The notes beneath the pieces are model-generated. The model saw nothing but the letters and a program-made list of their open reading frames with translations. It had not been told where the DNA came from and did not search any database. From assembly GCF_009905375.1 (NCBI RefSeq), contig NC_133647.1:80690442-80754441 (forward strand): DNA of 64,000 bases, in the 5' to 3' direction. Each line of letters opens with the position of its first letter. The first letter of the stretch is position 1. Origin of the DNA: Apium graveolens (taxonomy: Eukaryota; Streptophyta; Magnoliopsida; Apiales; Apiaceae). Made by a program: the position numbers and the translations under genes. Below are positions 45,383 to 56,600 of this stretch, piece after piece.

Positions 45383-45430
45383 AATTGATTGTTTGTTTGG
45401 ATCTTAATTGTTTGTAAGCTTAACAGATTG

Positions 45431-45442
45431 GCTCTGATACCA
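45431..45442 (-). other. SV-B primer-binding site (initiator tRNA-Met)
   Basis: TGGTATCAGAGC on the - strand, two bases from the 5' LTR. Confidence 0.92.
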
Positions 45443-45444
45443 CT

Positions 45445-46011
45445 TGTTAGGCCTCAATGATACTATAGAAGGGGGTTGAATATGGTATCTACAATCAATT
45501 CGATTATGAACATAAGTATGTAACAGAAAACAAGTTTATTTAATATATCAAACACTATTACAGTAGGTTAATCTACTCTCTCAGTGATGTATGATATCAC
45601 TAAGAGCTGCTAGGATTACAATGAATAATATTCTCGAGAATGATAACACTTATAGTGTAAACCCTAATCTGTGTTTATATAATACACAGTTATAAGATAT
45701 ATTCTAATTAATATGAAATATATCTCTTCCTAAAATATATCAATCAGATATTATCTACTGCAGTCCTATAGTTGTCCAATTCTTCATACATATCTTTACT
45801 TGTTTAATTCAGATCCTCTCATGTAAATCAGCCGCTTTTCATCCCAGAAATATATCCGAACTTAAGTCCTGATATAAGTTCTGACGCCTTAAGTTCTGAT
45901 AATTTCCTGTCTTCAGTAAGTTCTGATTTCCAGTTAAGTTCTGATATTCTGATAATAAGTACTGAAACTAAACAAATCAGATTAGACATGACATCAAAAA
46001 TATATCTAACA
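45445..46011 (-). mobile_element. SV-B 5' LTR
   Basis: 567 bp from TGTTAGGCCTC to ATCTAACA on the + strand, with inverted ends TGTTAG/CTAACA. A TATA-type box sits at 45674-45683 (- strand ATTATATAAA) and a cluster of the word AAGTTCTGA at 45850-45967. It is inserted in SV-C gag; the opposite LTR is not in the window. Confidence 0.9.
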
Positions 46012-46843
46012 TGGCAGCCATCTGAACAACTTTAGGATCATCCAGCTCAATGTCAAAATCTTCATCAGTATATTTGTCAGGATTTGATGAATCAGTGTCA
46101 GGATTCGACTCCTCAATTACTTACCTTCTTCTTGAGCTCTCTTTAACTTTTTACTTGCCTTTGTGAGCTTCGACATTTAGAGAAACAGATTTCATGTTAT
46201 GTCCTTTCCAGTTCCTCCTTTGTTGAATCTCAAGATCATGGGTTTTCAGAATCCTATAGACTTCATCAAGTGGCAGTAAATCAAGATCATACTGATGCCT
46301 GATTATAGTTGCATGTGTGTCCCATTCTTAGAAAGATCTCTCGGGAACTTGGTCTTTGAATCCTCTTTATCATAATTTTTTCCAACCAATGACTGATTAT
46401 TCGATAGTGTCATAAATCTTTCATAGATGTCAGTTATGGTCTCATCAGGTTTACATCAAATTTTTCATATTCTTGCACAGGAACATCTCTTCTGTTCTTT
46501 TTGATTGCCATCGTTCCTTGACACTGAATTTCCAAAGCATCCCATTTAGCCGTGTCAGTTTTGCAAGCTATTACCCTATTTGACATCATATTATCCACAT
46601 TATTATGCAGCATATTCCTGAATTTTGCATTCTTGAGCATTGCAGCTTTCTTAGGATCTGACCATTCAGACTTTTTTTCCTGAAGTAGTGCTCAGGAACT
46701 GTGGTTGTCATTTGAACAACCTTTTGATGATAAGGAGGTCCACCATGAATTATGTCAATGTATGCATCAATGGCTTCAAGGAACATCAATATCTTGACTT
46801 TCCATCTGGAGTAATCAGCCTTTTTGAGGATTGGAATTTTCAT
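46012..46843 (-). pseudogene. Sirevirus SV-C: gag N-terminal part
   Basis: Starts at ATG 46843 (MKIPILKKADYSRWKVKILMF), reads a Copia gag domain with EYEKFD and, after shifts, a segment with repeated S-N-P-D units near 46078-46108 encoded by TCAGGATT words, then is cut at 46011 by the SV-B LTR. Several one-base shifts (near 46640, 46450, 46330) and stops make it a pseudogene. It is the same family type as SV-F but a different copy, since the two overlap in gag. Confidence 0.85.
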
Positions 46844-46901
46844 GCTTTCATACTTACTTCAAGACTTGTTTGATCTTTTTTAATTAATAATCAATTAGCC
46901 T

Positions 46902-46913
46902 GCTCTAATACCA
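46902..46913 (-). other. SV-C primer-binding site, mutated
   Basis: TGGTATTAGAGC on the - strand differs from the initiator tRNA-Met complement by one C-to-T change. It lies two bases from the LTR. Confidence 0.85.
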
Positions 46914-46915
46914 CT

Positions 46916-46933
46916 TGTTACCCAGAATATGAT
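46916..46933 (-). mobile_element. SV-C 5' LTR, first 18 bases
   Basis: TGTTACCCAGAATATGAT is the LTR terminus; the rest continues at 50023 after solo LTR T4. The last five bases ATGAT are the T4 duplication. Confidence 0.85.
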
Positions 46934-47460
46934 TGTGACGGTCTCAACCCCGGGGTCAGGAGTTGATGTCACCAACAACAATAATAATAAACATCACGTA
47001 ATCCAAAACATTAATAATAAATAACCACGACCCCTTTACCAAGACCTTTTCCAGGTTTAAGTATGATTTAGGTTACAACTAATACAAACCAATTTATAAC
47101 AAACCATACTGACACAACTAACTTAATATAGCAACTCGATAGACCGCCTTTGGTCTGACACAACAACCTCAGAGCAGCCTGACACGGAAGGAACTGGAAC
47201 TCTGCCATGACTGCCGCGAAAGAATCTCCTAGGTATCTGCAATACAAATATAAAATATTCTGCAAGGGTGAGCAATCAATTGCTCAGCAGTACCACTATA
47301 TGAATAACAAGTAAAATAACTTATGATAAAGCAATTATCGGAACAGAAATTATAACTTGCAACAAAATAAGTAAAAACATGTATAAACTAGATATCAAAA
47401 CTAGTATGCTATGTCCATTTTTAAACTCAACTGTCCCATGACAGGAATCATCAATTCATT

Positions 47461-47573
47461 CGTGTTGCCACGATTATCAACCTATCATCCGTGTTGCCAT
47501 GGGTATCAACCTGTCATCCGTGTTGCCACGGGTATCAACCTGTCATCCGTGTTGCCACCGGTATCAACACATT
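47461..47573. repeat. 29-bp minisatellite, about four copies
   Basis: Copies begin CGTGTTGCCA at 47461, 47490, 47519 and 47548. It is GC-rich relative to its AT-rich setting. It lies inside T4. Confidence 0.9.
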
Positions 47574-49010
47574 CCATGATATAGGTGGATCAAATCACTC
47601 TCTTAATCCAGTTTCAAAAAAAACTTGTACCTATCTCATTTCAAAACTATTCGTTTTACCAGCACACCTATGAAATCCAGTTTGTAATCATTTTCATTCG
47701 AGATAGGTACCTTTCGAGGTTACTTCTCCCCAAAACAGGTTCAAAAACAATGATTTATAACTACAGGGGATATGTAAATTAAATCTTTTATGTTCCATTA
47801 CGAGATTAAAACATTAGCAATTCATATATACTGAACCATAAAAGAATGTTCAGGGGTACTTGCCTTGCAGAGCTTTACAACTATTAATGATCGACTCTGA
47901 GTCGGCTCGGATGCTCAGGATTTATCGTCTATCCACTAGGTCACCTTGGATTCGACTTCAACACTCAGGTTCTTCGATTGAAACCCTACTGAGTTCGTCG
48001 ACTGTCCACTAGGTTATCCTTAGCCCAACATCCACTTTCGATATTCCGACTAGAACCTACAAGGTCAAAATACCCTATGTTAGACGTCCAGGTATGCTGG
48101 ACATATCCTCGCTAACAATCTACCCGTATGTCAACCAAACCCGACTCGTAATACATACATTATTGTAATACATGCATCAGTTAGGGTTTACGTTCTCGAA
48201 AATTTAATTTGGCGTTCATTTTCAGAAAATACGTATACCCGTTATTATATGAAATTAGGGTTATTGGTTTTGGAAAAACATTTCACCACAACATACAATC
48301 AGGTTTCGTATAAAACATATGTTCATATATGTATATATTTGTTCGACGCCTTGACAATTATTAGATACGCTCCCGTATTTCCGTAGTTCAATTTCCCTGA
48401 AGTCGGACAACATCTCCTTTGTTTATCGGACTACCCGTCGAAACAATTCGACGTTAATCACAACAATCGACCAATCAAACAATGCAACAATGCAACCCAA
48501 CAATTGCACAATTTACGATCACATTTATTAATCCAACTTTGATATAACATAACACATTATTCACTCCGAGATTTAATTTGACACACTAAATATTATTTTA
48601 ATAATTATAGGACTCAGATTATATCATCACGGTCCACCGTCCGCTCGTAAAAAGTTATCGCGGACGGCAGCAAAATTTTGCGGGTACCCGATTAATTCTC
48701 GCGTTTCCAACATGAAACTTCGCCGATTAAATACGATAATATTTTCCCGCATGAAATAATTTATTATTTCAGGAAAGCAGTCAAGAAATTTATTCCGCAT
48801 AAACAATTAAACCGAATCAAACTAACATAAACCACAGCACCAACGAAAATACAACCACGCAGCAAACACAGCACACGCAGCGCAAGCAGAACACACACAC
48901 AACACAACACATAATCGACACACACTCACCCCAGCCACCTTGATGGAATTTTAAACGGCGGCAACCGGAAAGAAAATAGGCAGCAAAAGAACAGGGCAAC
49001 ACCATAATGG

Positions 49011-49036
49011 ATATATACACACAAGTGTGTATATAT
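49011..49036. repeat. 26-base palindrome in the T4 LTR
   Basis: ATATATACACAC and its exact reverse complement are separated by AA. It could extrude as a cruciform and contains a TATA-like core on both strands. Confidence 0.85.
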
Positions 49037-49096
49037 ATAATCAACATGAATAAATCCAACTAGAAACCGGAATGAATGGCCGAAACTTACCGAAAA

Positions 49097-49239
49097 ACGG
49101 GGGAAAAATAGAAGAACAAAGGCAGAGAAGAAAGAGGGAAAGAGAAGAGAGAGAAAGTGAGAGTAATCGAGAGAGATTCAAAAGGGAGGCGAGAGAGATT
49201 AAACAAAGAGAGATGGAAGAATGGGGGAGAGAGAACTGT
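49097..49239 (-). repeat. purine (GA) tract, pyrimidine (CT) on the element strand
   Basis: About 140 bases of GA-rich sequence on the + strand, read as CT-rich on the T4 sense strand. CT-rich tracts near TATA sequences are common in plant promoters and leaders, so this may mark the T4 promoter region. Confidence 0.6.
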
Positions 49240-50017
49240 GTTTGTATCTATTTTTTTAATATTTATCAGATAATAACACACAGCAACACAAGCGTGAGCA
49301 ACTGCCACGTTTTTGTCTGATTTTCTAGGTTCAAACACGTGTACTACCTCTCTGAATGGCCTTATTTTTATATCGTTTTAATTGGTTTAAAGATATAAAG
49401 TGCGGATAAAAATAATCCTGAAGATTCTAAATAAATTCTTAAAATGATATAAATACCCCAAAGTTTATAAAAATATAAATTTCGTAATTTTAAAATAATT
49501 TCTGAAACGTAATTTATACCCGCTTTTAATAATTTAAGGAATCAACGCGCGGGTGAAATTAAATCCGAAAATTCCCAAAATAATTTTATAATTCTCATAA
49601 TATTCCAAACTTAAATAAATATGAGTTTCATAATTTTTGAAAAATTCTGGAATTAAATACGGATTTTACAAATAAAGGAAATCAAAAAATCATACAGAGC
49701 TCAATAATTGATAAAATATTGATTTCTAAACTTTATAAAATCACAAAAACATTTATTGTAATTATAAAATCATAAAAACAATTTTAGAGACATTCCAAAT
49801 ATTTATGCAAATAAATTTGCATTAAATCCACTTTTAAAAGTGAAAACAATTCAGTACAACTCAAAAATTAATTACACGAACAACCCGGTACACAATAAAT
49901 CTCATATAGATAATAATAAAACAACACCGAGCTGACATAAGTCATACATATATTTTATTTATTTAATAATTCCATAATTACGCATTTAAATAATATAAAA
50001 ATACATGAGTCGTTATA

Positions 50018-50575
50018 ATGATAATTATTTAAGAGGGTTGGATATAATTATCAAATAAATCGATTATCAAGGATGTAAAGTAAGAAACATATTGATCAAA
50101 TAATAGTTTATCTAATCTTTATAAATTGTTACAAAACTCTCTCAAGAAACAGGATTCTCAAGAGTTGTTTGGTTATGAATAATACTCAAGATGTGTACCA
50201 ACAGTGGTAACCTAATCTGTGTTTATATATCACACAGCTACAAAATCAATCTCTATCAATTAGAAGATATGTTATAGTATGATATATCTAGTTTCTATAC
50301 ATATCTCCTAAACAGCTACGTTCCCATAAGTCAGGAACCGATAATATAAAACTCCTCCAATACTGGGACTGTACCATTCAAACAGATTCTGACTTATCCT
50401 ATAGTACCGTCATATCCTGAAAGTGTCATATCCTGATGCATGCAGATACTGACAACTGATCAGATCTTGACGCTTTGACAAATAATGACTGACATATGCA
50501 AATCCTGATTGACTTCAGCTAATATTGATCTTGATCTCAGCAAATCCTAATTTCTGACTTAGACATTTTCCAACA
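50018..50575 (-). mobile_element. SV-C 5' LTR, remainder
   Basis: Continues the SV-C LTR after the ATGAT repeat and ends TTTTCCAACA at 50575. It has a TATA-type box at 50221-50230 and a cluster of TATCCTGA/AATCCTGA-like words at 50401-50555. Total LTR length without T4 is about 570 bp, close to the SV-B LTR. Confidence 0.85.
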
Positions 50576-50639
50576 TATAGATAACACTTTATACATGCGA
50601 TATATATAGGTAAATATGGTTTAGAAAAATTAAGGTCGT

Positions 50640-51885
50640 TATACTGAGGGAATTGAAATTCACACCACAGATGCTGTTGAATATATTGCTCATGTTGATA
50701 TGGAAGTTTCTGAAGCCATTGGTTCTCATACTACACTTCTTGATGAAAAATTATTAAACTCTGATACTGAAGGAGAATTAGTAAAGAATTTAAAAGAGGG
50801 AATTATTGATGATGATGCTTTAGTTCATTCTGATAAGTCTGAAGATGAAATTGATGTACCAAAGATCAGTATAGAGTTGCACTCTGATGAGGACTTGGAT
50901 GAATTTTTGTTTCCAAAGGATATGCCTGAAAGAGAGAAGTAGAAGAAACTGAATGAAAGAGCTGCTCAAGTCTCTAAGGAGTATGAAGCAGAAGAATGGA
51001 ACTCTAAAATGGAAGGATGATACATATCCAATTTATCTTCATAATGCTTCCAAGCACTTGAAGACAGCTGAAATTCAAATTCAAGATCCCTCTCTTCTTG
51101 CTCACTTAAAAGCCTCTTCTATGATGGTCAAAACACTTTTCTCATATTTATACCTAATCTATAATTGATGCAATTGAGGAATCTTTTGTTGAAGTGAAGG
51201 CAATCTGAGCTTGATTTTAAAAAGAAATTGAAGCCTATTGTAGTTAGTCAGGATAAAATAGAGAACCATCAAGAGAAATTAGAATAAAAAATTGATGGTC
51301 TTTAAAAAATCTTGGATCTTCTTATATCTTTCTTTGTTGATGATGATATCAAAAGGGGGAGAAGGTAAATGCCATTCAATTTAAATGATCACCTCAAGTG
51401 ACATTTCACGATGACGATGATGACGATCCAGATGGAGGGAATAAGGGAGGCAACCCACCTAAAAGTAATAAGAGTGGATGTGATATTATTAGCTCTAGTG
51501 GTACTTCTGAGTCCATTATCTAAAGAAGAGGAAGTGTTGGAAGAACTAGTGGAGGTGGAGGAAAACAACAAGTCTTTAAAAATGTACATATAAAAGAATT
51601 GATTACTATAACTGTGATAACTACTAAAGCGCAAATGGTAACAGTCATAAGTGCTAATGATGATCAAGCTGAAAGAGTAGTAGAAGCTGGTGTTGAAGCA
51701 AGTCAATTTATGCAAACTCTGAAGGTGAAGGGAAGAAAGACAACTCTGTACTACAAGGATCCTATGATACATGCTTTTAATTCGGAGGTATGTAGGAGGA
51801 TGTTTGGAAGAGATAATCATGGAGTTGACCTTGAGCAAATTAGAATGATGGAGGAAGAATTTGCTTTATTGAAATCTCAATGAGA
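50640..51885 (+). pseudogene. Sirevirus SV-D: downstream (env-position) ORF fragment
   Basis: On the + strand an acidic region (50700-50942) leads to YPIYLHNASKHLKTAEIQIQ followed by PSLLAHLKASSMMVKT, which parallels the SV-E segment IQNPDLKLHLKASTISVKG. Next come DDDIKRG, an acidic Gly/Asn/Ser-rich stretch, and a C-terminal part with YKDPMIHAFNSEVCRRMFG to the stop at 51883. Frame changes near 50942, 51000 and 51170 and stops at 51166 and 51520 show decay. It is in opposite orientation to SV-C and SV-E, so it is a third copy. Function unknown. Confidence 0.65.
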
Positions 51886-51997
51886 AATACTGATGTCGTA
51901 TCCCTAATCAAAATGTTCCAAAAAGATAAATGACTCAGAGGCTCAAGGAATAGTCTTTGAAGATCAAGGATGTCAGCACAACTGCAAATGCTAAAAG
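51886..51997 (+). other. short tail of the SV-D fragment before an LTR
   Basis: About 110 bases, probably 3' sequence of SV-D; no signal recognised. Confidence 0.3.
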
Positions 51998-53038
51998 TGT
52001 AATGACTGGGAAATTACGCTTGTATTATATTGTAATAAAGATTAATTACGTGTTTTATTACGTTATTTTGTGTAATTAGTTATAAAGCCCTAACTGCTAT
52101 GTGCTACATGTGTTCCGTACCGTCAGGGTATTTTTTGGGTATTTATCGGGTATTTTATTTTGTATTAAAAGCTTTCATATCCAAAGTAATACGACCTGAA
52201 CTTTGTTTTAATAGCCGATATTTCAAATAAAATAATTGGCCTTACTTTTCCTAAAATGGTTTGTACCATCGTGTTATCCTGAACATCCAGTTATTTTATA
52301 AATTTTCTCGTTTCGTGAAAAATGACTTTTCCGGGCCCCTTCGGGTTTTAAAAGCCCCACAAAAATCATATTTTTATTTTTATAAAATTACGGGACTTTC
52401 AATTATATAATTTCTTTTCATTTTTGAATTATTCACAGTTTTTGGGAATTTTTGACATATATATTATATATATTAAATATTTAAAAATTAGAAATTAATA
52501 CTCAAAAATTATATAATTATGGGTCAATTAATTTTAATAGATGTATAATTAGGGCCTTAATTTTAATTAGAAGTATTATTTTAATTACTATAAATAGCCT
52601 AATTTTTATTTAAATATTTATAATTAATTATTAAAAATACTGAAAAATCAGAAAATTCTCTAAAATCATGTCGAATTTCCAGAATGGGGTCAAGGAATCA
52701 ATCATTGATTTTGATCAGTTTTCTGCACCAAATCGATCGATGTGAGTACTCAAATCAATTCTCTTGATCCGTTCTTTCAAATTATGGTATCAATTTCATG
52801 TTTTAATCTGTTATTTTTCAATTTTAATTTCTAGAGTTTATGTTCAAATTAGGGCTTTTTTATTCTAGGGTTATTAGAGTTATTTGATGATTGTTATATC
52901 TTTGTTTGAATGTTTTCAGTCAATTTATGGTAGTTAATTGAACAAACGATTCCGGTTTATGCAAGTTCGATTATTAGGGTTTATACCAATTTTTGATTTG
53001 ATCGTTTTTTAATTTAGAAGAAACTGAGGTTAGTAGGA
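51998..53038 (+). mobile_element. Tekay-like LTR fragment, + orientation (T6)
   Basis: Starts TGTAATGACTGGGAAATTAC, the usual sense start of Tekay LTRs (compare TGTAATAA in T3 and T5 on their sense strand). It runs about 1.0 kb of AT-rich LTR-like sequence, then is cut by the SV-E LTR at 53039. The remainder lies outside the window or has been lost. Confidence 0.55.
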
Positions 53039-53529
53039 TGTTGCCCAATAATAATACAATTATTTTTGGGGGTTGGATACAATTGTATAAATCTTTCGTA
53101 CATGTATGAAAAATATAACAGTTCTTTATATTTCTGATAAAAACTGTTACAAACTCTCTCAAGAAATATTGATGTTCTTGAGAGCTGCTAGGTCGTACAA
53201 TACTCGAGTTAATTCACTATGTGATGACCTAAACTGTGTTTATATACACAGCTACTACAAATCAATCTAAGATATGTACTATAAAATACTAACAGAAATG
53301 ATACATATCTTTAACTGAATAGATAAAGTCCTTTGACACAGAACGTAATAGATATCTATTCCTCAAACTATGGAGCAGAACCAATCTTCATAGTTGACCG
53401 TCTCCAGATGCTGATGACATGGAAATACTGATGATGTGTCAAATCCTGACGACACACCAAATACTGATGACATCTAAACCACGGCCAGATCCTGAGCTTC
53501 TTCTGATTATTGAGAATCAGTATATAACA
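53039..53529 (-). mobile_element. Sirevirus SV-E 3' LTR
   Basis: 491 bp from TGTTGCCCAATAATAATAC to GTATATAACA, with a TATA-type box (53239-53248) and a cluster of AAATCCTGA/AAATACTGA words (53402-53500). A polypurine tract follows, so on the - strand this is the 3' LTR. Confidence 0.88.
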
Positions 53530-53543
53530 ATCTCCCCCAATTT
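53530..53543 (-). other. SV-E polypurine tract
   Basis: AAATTGGGGGAGAT on the - strand, identical to that of SV-A. Confidence 0.88.
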
Positions 53544-53619
53544 ATGCTTTATTTAATGAAGCACAAATTCCATTCTCAATGATGCCAAAACCAATTATAA
53601 AATGTACAAGGAGTAAAGC

Positions 53620-56600
53620 TTACTTCAGTATCCTAAGATAATTGACAGTTGTTTCCAGAAAGTTGTTCAACCTTTCTTCCTCTTTGTCTTGTAGGACTTT
53701 AACAAGCTCTTTCTTCAACTCTCTCTTCTCTTCAGTATCTTCTTCAAGCTGATAGATGGTTGATCTCCATTTACAGATTGAACTTGTGTTCAATTCAAGA
53801 TCACCAATCAGTAAAAATCTCAAACTAACATCTTCATGATCAGGACTGAAGGATAACTGAGGATTGTTGAGAATAACTTTTAAAACCGTAGCTCCCTTTT
53901 GCATCTTCATTTCTTGACCAGTATAAGTTCTGTACATAGGAACATAATCACCATTGTATTTATCATCTTTGGTCATGACTCTTCTTTTGATAATTTTAAG
54001 TATCATAGAAGACCAATTTCTGGTGACACTATTCTCAACTCTAAGAAGATAGTGAATGTATTTCAACTCTGCCCCAGTCTTCATTAAGAGTTGCTGCAAG
54101 GTAAAACTCTTTACTTTACCATCTCTCAAAAAGTATAGAATCTCTTCTCTGATGTCATCAATATTTATCTTTATATATACAATCTGCACAGCTTCAACTT
54201 TTCAAGATGTGAAGGAGTAACTCTTTCACCAAGATTGTCAGTCAGAATATTTGTATCCAGTAAATCAGACCTCAGAATCTCCATTCCAAAATGGCCAATA
54301 CCTCCTATGGTTCGAGTTTTGATAAGCTTCAGCCTTTCATTATGTTCCACCCAAGAAGGTTTCTTGATGGACTTGTCAACATCTTCCTGTTGTGAAATAG
54401 GATCTCTTAGTCCTGCTGACACATATTCAATATGCTTGAACCCTTTAGGATAACTGAATGAATAAACGTCTTTCCATCTTTTATCCTGCTTTCTGAAAGG
54501 AGCATAACTTGTAAGTAAATCATAAATCTTTCCTTTTGCTTTATGCCATTGCTCTCTCTCTGAATTTAGAATTCTCTGTACATAATCATTACATGCTTGA
54601 TCAGCTTTCGTTTTGTCAATTCTTTCTTGTTCATCAACCTCTGAGTTATGAGAATCAACTATTGTAGTAAGAACCAACTAATTCAATGCTTTGATCACCT
54701 TTTCATCAGTGTCAAAATCATATATAATATTTTTAGTATCAGGATCTCCTTTATCCTCAGGATTTGTGTCAACTTCAAGAGTTACATTCTGAGTTGTTAT
54801 ATCAACTTAAGCAATGTCAGTGGCTGATCTTTTCTTCCTTTGAACAATCAATTCTTCAGTCTTCTGAACTTCTTCTTCTAATTCATGTCCTTGTACAGGA
54901 ACATAAACTTCTCTAGATAAGACATTCAGAAATGCAGAATCAATTGTAACCATTTGACTTGGTTTAGTAGTCCTTCATATTCCTCCTCTTCCTCTAGCTC
55001 TTGTAGATCTTCCACCTCTTCTTCCTCTTCCTTTAGAGGTGTTGACTTTAGCTTCAATTTGAGCCATTAACTCCTTCTGTTGCATAACTGTTTCTTCACT
55101 TGTTAGATCAGGAAATTTTTCAGTTATCATTCCAAGAGCACTCCTAGCATTCTTTTGCTCAAACTTTTTATCTTCGTAGTACAGAATAATCTATTCACTT
55201 GTTTCCTTGTGTCTGTAAGGAAAGAATAACCCTTTAGCATCTACTAAGTTAGAGATTGTAACATCACCAGTCTTAGGAGCATCACCATTAGTCTTGTGCT
55301 TGGCTTCATGAGCACCAGTAGACTTCCCTTGTCCTGAAGAAACAGACCTTTTAGAATGTTGAGGTTGTTGAGCAGTGGGAACAATTGAAGCATTGGCAAC
55401 TGGATTTTTATCACCATCACCATCAGTATCTTAATCCTTCATCTGTATAGAATCTGGTGTACATTTTGTAGCAACTATCTTCTCCCCCTTTTTGGCATCA
55501 GTATTTGAAAGAAGAGAAAACATAACATCCAGTTTGTCAACCATAGAAGATACTTTATCTTCCAAAGAAGAAAATATAGAATCCATGCTTTGTTGAGATT
55601 GAACCACAGCGTGAATAGCAGTTTTCACATTTGTGAGTTCAGCTGAGGTAGGTGTATTGATCATGAATGCATCAATCTTTTCCTTTAAACTAGCATGAGA
55701 TTCCTTAATATTAGCAAGTTCAGAATGAATCCCTTTCACAGAAATAGTGGAAGCCTTAAGATGTAACTTCAGATCAGGATTTTGAATTTCATCATAGGCC
55801 ATGTGAACATGTTGCATACCAATAGCAGATGAAATAGAAGTATTTACATTTCTCCATTTAAAATCCCATTCAGGCTTTCTTAAATGCTCAGCATCAGCAT
55901 TGTAATAAGAAGGATTCTCACTGAAATTTGAAGAAGAACCAAAAGTGGACTTCTTAGATACATCAATAGCAGCCTTAAGCCCAGCCGTGTCAGAATCATC
56001 ATCATCAATATCATTAGAATCAGAACTAAACAGACCCTCAGAAGAATTTACAGAACTAGTTAGAATTTCTTTGCCTTTAGATGAATCCTTTTCAATAGGT
56101 GTCTGTTCCTGATGAGATCCTGAAACATAAACAAGTTAACAACTAAATCTCTCTTTTCTTTTCAAGTGATCTCATCACTTCTCACACATATATTACTTTT
56201 GAGAGTAATATTTTTCTCATAGAAGAAAGTTTATAAGTAAAGAAATACTTAAAATATTTTTTTTCTCAAAGCTACCTCTCCTTTTGCCAGTACCGGAGAC
56301 TGCCACTCAAAAATTTTATTTTCTCTCATAATATTTTCACACAGTCTTACAGAAAAGCATAGTCACACATTTGTCAAAGAAATAAGAGATGGCTGAGAGA
56401 AGTAGAATGTTTGTCATATAAATTGAGGTAACCACAAACAAGAGACTATTTATAATCATACAAACATGAGTAACAATGTGTAAGAGAATAAGCAATACCT
56501 GAAGGTGAGTCCTCAAGTGGAAGTGATGATAGTGGAGGAACTAACAACACATCAGGATGCTTTATCAAACTTGCAATCAGTAAATGATCATCATTAGTTG

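Larger units (their letters stand above)
46934..50017 (-). mobile_element. solo LTR, Tekay-like Ty3 family (T4)
   Basis: 3,084 bp from TGTGACGGTCTC to AGTCGTTATA, flanked by ATGAT (46929-46933 and 50018-50022). Removing it restores the SV-C LTR. The last bases are TA rather than CA, consistent with one C-to-T change. It contains the conserved block GCAAGGGTGAGC (47262), a 29-bp minisatellite, a palindrome and a GA tract. No internal coding region or primer-binding site was seen, hence a solo LTR. Confidence 0.85.

Noticed and set aside
48817..49338. Overlapping ORFs of about 80 codons on both strands
   Set aside because: They follow CA-rich and GA-rich low-complexity sequence within a solo LTR and show no protein-like pattern.
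51411..51838. Antisense 149-codon ORF opposite SV-D
   Set aside because: Low complexity (Ser/Tyr/Ile-rich) and complementary to the recognised + strand fragment.
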